From Galaxea fascicularis (lineage: Eukaryota > Cnidaria > Anthozoa > Scleractinia > Euphylliidae): a stretch of 64,000 nucleotides of DNA. This document shows positions 41,969 to 53,600 of the stretch, one piece after another. Where the stretch lies: contig OX419337.1 in NCBI GenBank assembly GCA_948470475.1, forward strand, positions 31,980,372 through 32,044,371, written 5' to 3'. A model generated the notes under the pieces. The model did not search any database and was not told where the DNA came from. It was given only the letters and a program-made list of their open reading frames with translations. The position numbers and the translations under genes are program-made. Position 1 is the stretch's first letter; the number at the start of each line of letters is the position of its first letter.

Positions 41969-44900
41969 ATGCCACCGGTGAAGTTTATAGTTGTCTGGCT
42001 GGTTGCTGTTAACATTTCCATTTGGCAGAAAGGTATGATCGACGAATGCTATTGACAAACTGTTCTTTATTTCTGTGCCTGCTTATTTAGCTTAGTGATT
42101 GCCATATCGAAGTTCAGCCATTTTTGCTCCAACGTTAATGCGCCTAAGGTTTCTTTTTTGTCAGAACCGTACCAATCCGGAACACTTTGTCCTCTGCTTA
42201 TGTACATGAATCTGTTGCCACGTTTTATGCCGCCATCTCTAGCATGTTGTACGTGTGCATGAACAGTTTGTTTGTTATTGAGTTATTTTGTTTTCCTTGT
42301 ATTAGATCTTTTCACCTAAGCATTCATGTGCTGATCACCCTTGGCCGAATTAGCTTTAAGGCAATTATGTTTATTAAAGTTATCAAAGTTAAATCAGTTC
42401 TTTCTATTTCCCCCCAGGGCATGCCCAGAGTTACTACGATCTTTACTCAAACAAAGAAGTTTACCGGACGAACAATAATCAAATTATCGGTAAGGTTCTC
42501 ACCGATCGTTTACGGAACTGTTATGAGAGTATGTATATATATACCAGAAAGAAGCAAATTATCATGGCGTACGTCAGTCATTTGAGTAACTTTTTCAAAA
42601 CTGATTTGCGTTAGACTTGTTTTGTTTCTCTATAAGACGTGATTGGTTTAAAGAACACGCTCCATTTTCTCGCTCTTTAGGCGTAAAACCAAAGCCACAT
42701 CCGTTCATTGACGGGGTGTTTGTTGACCTCAGACCGGATGGCAGCGGTTGGCAGATAGCAAAACGTACCGATAAAAAAATTCGGTTATAAATACACGTTC
42801 ACCAAGATTAAAAGCAAAGTAATTCAATGTTTTTTGTTGTGGTTGGCTTCAGTAGGTAGAAAACCGAGCATGTCATGATAATTCTGTTTTGTCTAAGAGC
42901 CATTCTGAATATAAATGGGTTTTTTTTTGGCGATTTCCCATACTCCCTTAATTAAAACAAAAAAATATATAATTGAACCTCCGTCGAAAACACCTTACAG
43001 TGACTCAGTAAGATGGTTTGGAAAGTAATATATTCAGTTTTGGGTTTAGATGCACTTTCAATTGGGTCCCTGACTCTCTTTATTTTCTTTGGCTTAATGC
43101 ACTGAAGAACGCGTCTTGGAAGGCGTGAAAAGTACACCGTTTAACATTTTGCGTACTTTTTGCTACAACCAGTTGCAAAATTGTTGAGACATTCGCAATC
43201 AAAATCATCTTTTCTTTCTCTAAAACACTGCTGCTAACAAATCAGTGAGATATAATACACAGCCCCTCCCTCTCCCCCTTTCGAGCATAGTGTTGCACTG
43301 TTAACAACTTTGATAAGAGAGGGAGGGGGAGGGAAAGCGGAAGATCATGGAAACATCATTCAAGGCCAAATGGCGTACAGTGTCTCAAGTATTTTTGCAA
43401 CTCGTTGTAGCCTCTCATAGACAGGTAATTCCATAACTCTTGCATACTAGGTAGATGCTTTATGTAAAATGTTTAACGCCTGGACTATTCGGGAATACTT
43501 TCAGCAGCTTTAAATAGTACATTAAGTGTATTGGTAGGGCATGTGGGCCTTTTTCGTACCTCTAATTAAAAGTTACTCAAGGAATCATAAGATTTGGAAT
43601 TTCACAATTTTCACACAAAAAAATGCGAGCAATACACATTACACATTTCCTTGTAGAAGTCGTAATTTTTTTGATTGCTAAATTTCATGGTATTTGAATC
43701 AGATCTACTGGTATTTTTGCAGTTTTTCTAAATTCAATATACCAAATCTATCTGTGGACTCGATTTTACATTTATTCCGATTAACATAAAAGATGATATG
43801 TCAACTGTAAGCTGAGCAATTAAACGAGTGGCCTTTCTTTTGTCGTACAGACGTAACGGATCAGTCGCCCATTTCGATTCAAACTGAAAGCTCAAGCTCT
43901 GTCGCAGTTGTGAGTATTGTTGAACATGCAGCCAAAGCGTCTTCAGCAAAAGCCTCTACAGTGGCAGTATTCATTCCCATCGTGTTTGTAGCGGCTGGTG
44001 TAGTCGGTGTTACACTATGGCTTATTCATTTCATGCGGAAAAGGTACGTTTTCTGACATTGTTTTGCTGGTATCTAGCCATATGTGAGTACTCAGTCAAT
44101 GTAGTATTTCCATTCTCCTCGACGTAGAAGCCTCGAGGTCATTTCGCAGAAAAAGAAGTCACAACAGATTTTATTTTAAACTTTGCTAGGTGGTTTCCAA
44201 CATCAAAAACATCAAAGAAATAAAAAGCATAAGTCGTTTGGGTGTAAATTGCCGTCTTCCTATTTCTAGGGGTTGATTCCTTCAGAAAATTGCAATGTTT
44301 TGAACGTGCACGCGTTCCTGCGTGCGCTGCTGACGCAGGAAATTATGCGCAGTAAGGATGCGCAATGCAATTCAGAGGAATTACCTGAAGCAAGAGCAAC
44401 GATGACGTCAACAAATAAGTCATTTAAGAATATCTCGGGTTTTCTTTTCACTCTTTTGTGGTTATTCTAATTGGTTTGACTTGGAAAATGTTGGCGAACT
44501 CTTCAGGAACTAATTTACTAAGACTGGCGTCAAAGTAAGAAAAAGTAACGTTACATTATAGCTCTAGAAGCTTTATTGCTTGTTTGTTTATTCTCAGAAA
44601 GCGCTTAAAGTTACAAAAGGAACTTGGTATGACGAACCAAGACACCCATTTATCTGGCAGTGCTATCACAAATGATCCTTACAGAAGGTAAAAAGACGCG
44701 AGATTATTAGCTACTTCTACTAAAGAATAGCAAGATTGGGCCAACTTTTCAAGGTCCGGCCTTTTCTCTTTGAAAAAGTACAGTTAATGGCTCTTCACGG
44801 AATACTGTTACAAGACATCTCGCGCTCGTATAATGAACATACTCGTATAATGGCTCTATAATGAGAAAACACACATTCTCCCATTTTCCAGCTTGTCCAC

Positions 44901-45546
44901 AGGAGACTCGTTTAACATTCCTATGCCAGAGGACGCAAAACAAACCAAGCAACCTGTTACACCGTCGTTATCCGTGACGTCACCAACCGGGGTGACCACT
45001 CACCTTCAAATTCCCCAGGCCAGTCACAACAGGTATGATGGAACGTAATGTATTAACAAAGTGTTGGGAGACTGGTGATTTAGGCCATTATTGAGAATTT
45101 GCTTAGAATTTAACGAATACAGAACCCTCACACTTGCCTCTTAAGACTGAATCAGTTTTAAGGACAACTTCCTTCTAATGACGGACGGACTGGCTGACTG
45201 ACTGACTCACACACTCACTGATTCACTGAAATAGTAGGCAAAAATAGTAGGTAAATATACTGCACTTATTTAATGTTCCGGAAGAGAAAGGAGATCCTCG
45301 ATTCAAAATGGAAATGATCATTTGTTTCCTTGCTTTTAAACCAATTATAGATTATCGTAATTTCTTTTAGTTATTGTATTTGATATCGAAACGTTTATTG
45401 TAACCAGACCTATACCTCACTTTGGATGTCTCTCACTCAATGATGTACTTAGGCTCACTGACTGATCACGAGTCAGTCAATTTTTGCAACGAGAGCAAAA
45501 TTCCCTTTTTTTATCTTTCAGTGAAGACGTCTTCCAGTTGTCTTGA
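41969..45546 (+). CDS. single-pass type I membrane protein of unknown function (7 exons, complete)
   Basis: Exons are 41969-42032, 42418-42489, 42681-42764, 43851-44043, 44598-44687, 44892-45032 and 45522-45546; the 669 nt divide by three (222 aa plus TGA). The ATG opens a signal peptide (MPPVKFIVVWLVAVNISIW). A short extracellular part follows, with Tyr/Asn-rich SYYDLYSNKEVYRTNNNQII and PHPFIDGVFVDLRPDGSGW, then a Ser/Ala-rich stalk (TESSSSVAVV). The transmembrane helix is at about residues 111-134 (STVAVFIPIVFVAAGVVGVT), followed by RKRKR. The 88-residue cytoplasmic tail is Ser/Thr/Pro-rich and ends EDVFQLS. The third exon has a weak donor (AAAAC/gtaccg); exon 2 could also join exon 4 directly in phase, giving 194 aa. 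I recognise no family; the topology suggests a small surface receptor or adhesion-type protein, which is inference only. Confidence 0.7.
43163..43410 (+). mobile_element. foldback MITE family A, copy 3
   Basis: CTACAACCAGTTGCAAAATT...GCAACTCGTTGTAG with the same internal C-rich and G-rich arms as the copies at 2303 and 3945. It is shorter in the loop (a deletion of about 20 bp) and more diverged. It sits in the intron between exons 3 and 4 of the membrane-protein gene. Confidence 0.8.
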
Positions 45547-45625
45547 TGACCAATCGGTACACAAGAGCTCAAGCGTTTTGTCGATCTTTTCAGATTCATA
45601 ATGCATTAATAGGATATATATCAGT

Positions 45626-45631
45626 AATAAA
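45626..45631 (+). terminator. polyadenylation signal AATAAA of the membrane-protein gene
   Basis: AATAAA lies 80 bp after the stop codon at 45546 and is followed about 25 bp later by a GT-rich stretch (TTTGTGTGATTC), the usual arrangement of a cleavage site. It supports the last exon and the strand of the gene at 41969-45546. Confidence 0.6.
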
Positions 45632-45808
45632 ACCCGACTTTGAAATTTGTGTGATTCAGTACCGATGCGAAATACGTCTCGAGATTACAATGATAGCATT
45701 AAGGTAAGAGCCAAAAAATATCAAAGCAGACCTCATGATAGCTGCTTCAGTTCTTTTTACCTTGATTCGTGCTAAACAGAACGAAAAAATACTAGTTATG
45801 CAATGCCG

Positions 45809-45832
45809 GGGAGGGGGGGGGGGGGGGGGGGG
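45809..45832 (+). repeat. poly-G tract
   Basis: An almost uninterrupted G run of about 25 bases (GGGGAGGGGGGGG...) in the region between two convergent genes. On the minus strand it reads as a polyproline stretch inside a spurious 122-codon frame. It may form G-quadruplex structure or be a sequencing/assembly weak point. Confidence 0.8.
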
Positions 45833-47452
45833 AGAGATGAGGAAGATTTGTCCAGAAGGGAAGTAATACATTTTTTCCCAACGGAATTGCCCGCTGTGCT
45901 TAGCGCGATTTACTGGGGTAATATGATCATGCAGGGTACTTGCACTCGAAGTGAATACCAAGGACATCTGTGAGAGTTGTGTTTTGCAAATCACGCTGTT
46001 CAAAGCTTCGACTTCCAGTGCCATACTGACACCGAAACTACACTGATTAACAAGTTGCTTTGATGGGATCAGAGGAGGTTCCGTTTTTGGCTCCTACTAC
46101 AGAACACCACTAGTTAAGGTAATACATCTTTATTGCATAAAGCTTGTATCCGTCTGTACATCTCATCAGGTTACAATGATTCACAGCACTGATTCAACCT
46201 CCATTATTCCATCTATATGTACATTCCTCAGTTTGAAGACAACCTTGTTGATTGCAATTTTAAAATCACATTTCATATTCAATGCCACTGAAGCACTATT
46301 ACACATTAAAGCTTTCGTAAATAGGAAGGCTTTGGAGCCAATAAATCTATCGTTACGACCACACGAATTACTAATGTCGCCAATACGAAAATTCACATCG
46401 AAGGGGCCTTTTATCTTCAGTTGCTATTTGTGACACATGTAGGGCAGCACGAGACGTAGTTGTGAAATATTCAACAAAACTTCTTAACACAATAAACATA
46501 TAAACAAAAGCTAACTTGAGTAGCAACTTGAACCCTAACAGCGTATTCAACTGTTGTGTTTTCGTCAACAGTGTTTCCCAATTTCGAGGACCAGGAAACA
46601 TTTTCAAGGTAAACCGCGTTACAATAAGTATCAAACCTTTTTTACGCTTTCGGTTCATTGCAGCTTTTAAACCTCTATGTAACAACTGCAACCGAATCAT
46701 GTTTCAAAACACAACAAAAGAATCAGCTGAAACAATTATTCCACAAAATTGTGTACTATAATTGTTTTCTTTTTAATTATAACGCACTGATGTGATGCAG
46801 AAATAAATTAAGCCAAAAATAAATAAAACGATACAAGTGTTTTAAAATGTAAAGATACCATTTAGAAATGTAAACTTGTTGAGAAATACTGATAGAATGC
46901 CAACCAATAAAATTCATACACCGTGCTGCTTCAAAAATTAAAAATGGACTTTTTTCTAGTAAAATCTGTGAAGTAAAATCTGTGAAGAAAATCTGATTTG
47001 GTGAGCTCCGCTGCTGATGAATTTAACTATAAAAAATAAACCAACTAAGACGTCGCAGCCATTTGGCGAAAAGCAATATGTTTTTACTTCCTTTTTCATA
47101 ATTTTTCACGGGATTGCGGCATTGCAGCCATATCACCAGTTCAATTCAATGTAAATTTACAGCACCATCTCCTGAATTTTGTTGTCGCTCCGTCTTCATA
47201 ACGACAAATTGATAACTATTATAACATTTTCGAATAAAATACAAACTAAGATAAAATAGAATAAAATAAAAGTCTCGTTTACTATGCTTAATCGTTATAA
47301 TGGTTGAAAATATGACACCTTTAAGTCCCTAAGGACATGGGAGATAAGTCCAGGGGAACCCCGCCCTGCTCATATATTCCTGAGTTTGATCATAACCAAG
47401 CAAATACTCTCTGGAATTCCTTCCCAAATAGAATAGACATTTTTTTAAAACA

Positions 47453-47966
47453 CTAGAACAAACCAACTGCTTTCTTAAGGTTTACTTGTTTCCAGCCAGG
47501 CAGTTTATTAAACGCTTCTTTGTCCATCTTGAAAATTTCCTGAAACAAAATGAAAGCCACGTTCACTAAGCTGCGCGTCGTTAATGCTATTTATACCGTT
47601 GAACAAATTACAATGGAACCCCGCTAATACGGTCACCAACGGGCCATGAAAAACTGGCCGTAATAACGAGGCGGCCGCGTTAACAGTTTTTTTTTTACAG
47701 AACATGCATGGGCACTTCGCTGGGACAAAACTGAAAAAGTGGTCATAATATCGAGAGCACGTACTAACGAGGTGACCGTAAGGCGGGGTTCCACTGTAGT
47801 TACGTAACACGGGTATGGCAGCATCAAAAACATCAAATCAAATACAGTTTGTTTACCATATTGACACGTAACACTTACACTTTAATCTGTGCTCTCTAAT
47901 TCATGTTTGTAAAGGTTGGTCTTTGTTCTTACTACGTTACACGTCATTCGTGCGTTATCATCATCA

Positions 47967-48012
<46 letters not shown>

Positions 48013-50639
48013 ACCTTATTCACCCTCGGACTAAAGGGTGGTTTACACAGCTAACATCTCCGAGCTTTTACCCACCCACGCCACCACTATATAAACAAAT
48101 GCCCGACCACAAAACCGGAAACTACGTCCCCTACTCTCTGCGATCAGTGTTTGGGTTCTTTAACGTCCCACAAAGTTTAATTATCATGAACAAGAGTTGT
48201 GAGACGGGGACTTCGGTTTACCGCCCTTATCCGAGAAGACTGGAGATGTCTAACCATTCGCAGATGTCATTAAAAAGGCAGCACTTTCTCCGCAGTTATT
48301 TAAAGACCCTGAATGCTGATCCGGCCAGCTTCTCAACCTGCGACCTCCCGCATGGGAATCTGGTGCCAAACGGTCGGCGGTTGGCTCAGATGTCAGTATG
48401 CGCACGCACGGCCAAATGGAATATATTTGTTGACTTGCTGATCGCAGAGGGCCGTTAAGTTTCCCGAGTATTGGGTAAATCAGGTAGCCGATCCTTAATG
48501 GAACTTAACTAGCCTGCAAGCAGGCTCTCCATTCGGCTATTCCGAGAGATGGTCGCGTCAATTTGCTATTAAACCTATTCGCAGGCTGGAACATAACATA
48601 CCATAAATTAACCCAAACATTACCTGGAAATTACTGTCGCTCAGATAAGCTTCTAACTTCGCTGGGTCTACTCCTTGCGGAGGCGGGACCTTCTGTAGCT
48701 CAGCTAATGTGTAAAATTCCCTTTGAAAGAAAATGGCATAGATTACAAATACGTACACTAATACCAAGATGATCACGCAACGCCACGGCATTTCCACTTG
48801 TGAGCAGCTGGGACGTTATTCTAAATAGATATATATCATTCCATCCTAGAAGTATCCACGAACTGTATCCGTGAATGGTGTATATCAAATAAATTATATA
48901 TGAACTGCGGAACTGATGAAATGAAATGAAGAACGATCCTCGCAGTTGTGAAGGCAATTTATGCAATTGCGTAAAGAAGCCTGAAAAAAATCCAGGACTT
49001 CAACGGGGTTTGAACTCGTGAACTCGCGATACCGATGCGATGCTCTAACCAACTGAGCTATGAAGCCTGTCGCGGAGGTTCCGCAAATTGGAACTGGAAA
49101 CCAGCAAGAGGCCCGGCTGTAAGCCCAGAGGCCTGGCTACTTAGGGACTTTGGGGACTAAAATCGTGGTTTACGAACAATTTGACATTGAATGTTGAACA
49201 ATTATCGTTAACTTTTCGAAGTGGAAATATAAATTTAAGGTTTAAACGTAACGTGACCGCATCCTCGGCGTCATTGGGGGCAAATCAATTGTGTGCTCAG
49301 TTGGTTAGGGCATCGCACCGTTATCGCGAAGACACGGATTCAAACCCCGTTAAAGTCCTAATTTTTTTTTTCAGGCTTCTTTACACAATTGCATGAATTG
49401 CGATCACAACTACGAGGATGATACTTCATTTGATTTCATTGCCACAGTTCATATATGATTTATTTCATACATATATACCATTCACATTCATCTCTTTCAC
49501 GGGAACATATGAACCTACAATTGACCTGCTCCCAACATCAGTGGCTTCATAGCTCAGCTGGTTAGAGCATTGCACCGGTATCGCGAGGGCACGGACTCAA
49601 ACCCCGTTGGAGTCCTGAATCTTTTTCAGGGTTCTTAACGCAATTGCATAAATTGCGTTCACAACTGCGAGGATCATACTTCATTTGGTTTTCTTTTGCA
49701 ACAACAATAGACATTCCAGAAATATTTCTAGTGTTCACGGTTTTCTGACTGTCACAGCAAGGAGGCAATTTTTTTTAAGACTTACTTTGTGAACTGCTGT
49801 AATAAATCACTGGCAGATTGCCTCACATTTGGCTGCTTGCCATCCTGTAAAAAGCAAAGGAAATTAACGTTACATCTAGGTGTGTGCTTGACAGCTTTAG
49901 GTTCTTGAATGATTCTGAAGATTTAAATACCCCCTAGACCTGCTTAAACGAGGCTGATAAACAATTTATACCGCAGTGATATTCCGCTTGTAATGGTAAT
50001 CGAGTCAGTCGTTACTTATGTCTTACATACACTTTTCCTCGGAGTTGTTAAACAGCTCCGAGTGATACGACTCTGACTGAAATGGAGAGCGACGTTAAAA
50101 TCGCCAGTTTCGCACCGTGAAAAATGACCATTATCATTCTACCCTTTCGTTCATTAGAAAACACCTCTAGTGTTATCTCTTGAGGTTCGGTGAGCATTAC
50201 ATATACACAAAAGGCTACTTAAGTTTTAATTTCATCAGAGCCTTGACTCCAAAGAGGGAAAAATTCCCACAAGTGGGAGCCATCTGAAGGCCACTCTTAC
50301 TTTGGCCTTAACCCCTGTCACCCCTACAGTGACCATCAATTACCGTTTCACTACTTCGTGAAAAAACAGTCCAGCGATCAGTTGAGTTAATGTTTATGTA
50401 AATTCTCCCTACATGTTTCAAATGAAACATGTGGGCACTGTAAGGAGAATACACACATTGATATTGGCAATTAAAGGTTTAATAATGGATCCTAAATAAT
50501 GCAAACCGGATGCAAACCTGTTTCTGTATTCTGATGACATCCGGTGTGTCATTCCAGTAAGGAAAGAGTGCCTTGAAGGTCATAGGTTCCATACCAGCAT
50601 AAACCACGTACACTCTGTGTGAGACTCGCTTCCCAGCCT
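47453..50639 (-). CDS. SVIL: supervillin linker and villin headpiece exons (4 exons)
   Basis: Exons are 50639-50518, 49844-49786, 48720-48624 and 47539-47453. The first finishes the last gelsolin-like repeat (VYVVYAGMEPMTFKALFPYW). The 59-nt second exon is the linker (NVRQSASDLLQQF). The third and fourth encode the headpiece: EFYTLAELQKVPPPQGVDPA, KLEAYLSDSNFQ, then EIFKMDKEAFNKLPGWKQVN and LKKAVGLF, stop. The headpiece has the normal length and keeps the buried Phe residues and the Trp-Lys pair. In villin the C-terminal KKEKGLF is part of the F-actin site; here the charged E-K is A-V. Vertebrate supervillin headpiece is reported not to bind F-actin, so this one may also be a folding or partner module rather than an actin binder. 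Confidence 0.92.
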
Positions 50640-53600
50640 CTGCAACACAAAAGTTGAATACACTGCATGTATTTTGTTACTGACTTATAATTTCCAAGTG
50701 AGTTGTGGGGAGAACCAGTCCTTTGTGAGGGCAAACAGCTATATTAGGACGGAATTTGAAATTAAAATTTGGACCGTTTGATCCCCAAAAGGACTAGATC
50801 TACCCACGATTCACTTGGAACTGGTAACTAGTAAAACGATATATTCTAATCCACTTGATGCTACATCCCTCTCTTACGAGATGTCAAAATATTACGTGAA
50901 TTTACTTTTCACATGAACGACCACCTCACAAAATGGGAGTGCAGCTCGAGCTATGAGATTTGGTAAATGGCAGTGTTCCAGTTACCTTTAAGAGTCATGG
51001 GGGGTCATAAAAGATTTTGAAGGGGTCAATAGACAACCAACTTCCCAATTTTTCTTACTCAACAACTCAACGTGTCGGGTCAGGGAGCTACAACGAGTTG
51101 CAAAAATACTTGAGACACTGTACGCCATTTGGCCTTCAATGACGTTTCCATGATCTTCCGCTTTCCCTCCCCCTCCCCCTCTTATCAAAGTTGTTAACAG
51201 TGCAACACCATCCTCGAAACTTTGAGGAACAACTTTGAAAGGGGGAGAGGGAAAGGGTGTGTATTGTATCTCACAGATTTGTTAGCAGCGGCGTCTTAGG
51301 GAAAGAAAATATGTTTTTCATTGCGAATGTCTCAACAATTTTGCAACTGGTTGTAGCTTCCTCGGGGTTTTGACCCGAGACCCATTGCTTATCTGGAACA
51401 CTGCTAAAATGCAGTCAAACCTCCCGTACGTGGACATCCGTGGGACCGGCAAAGATGAAAAATCAATAAAAGATTCCATTCAAACAGTGTACTCTTTGGT
51501 GTTTAGTGAGGCAGCATACAGATAGTGCCAAGAAAGAAGGAAAATAAAAGCGAGATGGATGAAATAAACTTGAACTTAAAACTTGAACAGCAAGCTTGAT
51601 ACATGTATCCCGGAGGAGGTACTCAATAAAGTTTTATAAGGGGAGGTTTCACCACAGATTCAATCCCTTACCCTTTTATATACCATTTTTGACAGAAAAG
51701 GTACCCCTTTTGTCTACCTTCCATTGAAAAATGGTGCCCCTTTCACATAACTAGACTTCATGTCTTTTCTAAACCCTTGGAATGACAGGTTATGAACGAT
51801 ATCCCGCGAGGACATCAAGCATCACCGGAAGAAGAATACCTAAATGACAGATCTCCCTACCCTTTCATGTTAATTCAACTAGTAAAAAACCCTACTCTTT
51901 TATATACCTGAAGCTTCAGAAAGGTGCCCGTTTCAGGCAAAGCCTTCACATATGCTGTAGGCTATCATAGGGCGACTCCCAACCCCCTCCCTCCCCCCCG
52001 CCCCCTGTCCAAACTAACCGGCACATGTAAACACCACCCTGTACTTAGGGAAGGAAAAAGGCCCTTTGCAGTTAGTGACCACAACTTGCTGGAGAGCAAA
52101 GTAGCACCTCTGACATCCAAAACAAAGCAACTTAATTTAAATCTTCTTTGTTTTGGATGTTACAGTGCACAATTTGTTCTCCAGCGAGGCAGACACTGGT
52201 CTGGTGTTCTTTGTACCATGTGACTGCTATCTGCAAAGGGCCTATAAACGGAAGGTAACGAGCATCATCCAAACCTTTAGCATAGTTGAGTGCTGTTTCC
52301 ATGGCGAGTCGTCGGTCTCGGTCCCAGCGCTGTCGCCCTGATCCAGTACGCACATCGTCATCATCTTCCAGCATCCACCCTTCCCACACATACACGTCAT
52401 AATACCCATCAACTATGAACAATGCTGCAGAAAACAAAAAGCACAGAATTCAAGGATGTGAGCTTCTTAGCTCTGCACAGATTACAGCAACAGAAAATTG
52501 GGAGCTTATAAAAGACCATCCAACGTATGTCAAACTTTTCCATGATTTTTATTATTCCTATCATACACCATTACAGAATCCCAGGTATATTCTACAAATC
52601 GGCTCATGAGAGTCTGTGTCCACTCCCCTGCTCCTTGGATATTTTAGTCGATCTTTTTTTTCAAAAGGTTTACCCGACTCCCATTGCACAGCTTTCATCT
52701 GGAAGGATTCTACTGTACTTCAAAATCCCGTCAGCATTTTTCACTTACTTGGTCAACAAGAGACTACTTGTAGACGATACTTGGGCTGGTCATACAGAAT
52801 ATTCAAGGCAATCGTAATTTATCTTTGAGTGACACTTCTGCTTAAGAGGCTTTTAGTTGGTGTGACAGACGATGCGATATTCCCGCGCCGAAGTAACAAC
52901 TTGCTTTGTGAAACTGAATGAACTTTGTTGGTTGACCTCTTAGTTCAGTGTAGTACATCTAACTCCAGTAGCGTGGCTCAACTAAACACCGTAAAGTTTA
53001 CGCATTGACAAGAAATTCTGGACAAGAAAACTAAAAAAGACGGCCTGGACAATATAACAACCCTGTAAACCCTAAGACTGATCAGCATCAAATTTCTCCT
53101 TGTAATATCAATGCTTTATAAAACAGAGTGGTCATGAGAATTAAGAAATGGTGAACGTGCAGCGTGCAGTTATCGAGTTATATATGCACGCGGGAGGTTG
53201 CTAAGCACGAAAGAAGCGTAAGAGTCGCACGAGGCGATAGCCGAGTGCGACTCTAGCTTCTTGAGTGCTTAGCAAACCTCCCAAGTGCATATATAACTCG
53301 ATAACTGCACGGCTGCACTCTCACCATTTCTTTTATAACATTGAGACTTTTGAGACAGAATATATTGAATCTTGTGTGGCTTACATGAGGTCCAAAGCGC
53401 TATAAACCGCGCGAAAATGTTCATTAAAAAATCTGACAACGCGACACAACAAAATTCTTCTTGGATCGCGGCGAGTTTATAGTTTACAACTTCAAACTGT
53501 CGGTTGACGTAAATATCAAGCTGACAGCACACGAAACTTGCAGTCGATAAAAGCGTTTCTCGAAAGCTAGTTGAGATCACTTTGGATCAGTTTTCCGAAG

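Larger units (their letters stand above)
45547..47452. other. convergent intergenic region and probable supervillin 3' UTR
   Basis: Between the plus-strand stop at 45546 and the minus-strand supervillin stop at 47453. The first AATAAA downstream of the supervillin stop on the minus strand is at 46134-46129 (TTTATT on the plus strand), which would give a 3' UTR of about 1.3 kb. Reading frames of 81-122 codons here resemble no family I know and look like chance frames in AT-rich UTR sequence. Confidence 0.4.

Noticed and set aside
42187..42585. 132-codon plus-strand frame
   Set aside because: It overlaps exon 2 of the membrane-protein gene in another frame and lacks splice or domain support.
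45656..46024. 122-codon minus-strand frame with polyproline
   Set aside because: The prolines are the poly-G tract read in reverse; no family similarity, and it lies between a polyadenylation signal and a probable 3' UTR.
47916..48458. 180-codon frame with a serine run
   Set aside because: The serine run is a TCATCG microsatellite, and the rest overlaps a SINE body in a supervillin intron.
49543..49615. Threonine-type tRNA gene
   Set aside because: The head has good stems but a C instead of U33 in the anticodon loop, and the same head-plus-tail unit occurs three times, so it is a SINE.
2390..51188. Recurring Pro-rich small protein starting MQYSPPPSPPF (2390, 4029; similar in reverse at 51188)
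   Set aside because: It is the translation of the C-rich arm of family A MITEs; copies vary as DNA and it has no start or splice context.
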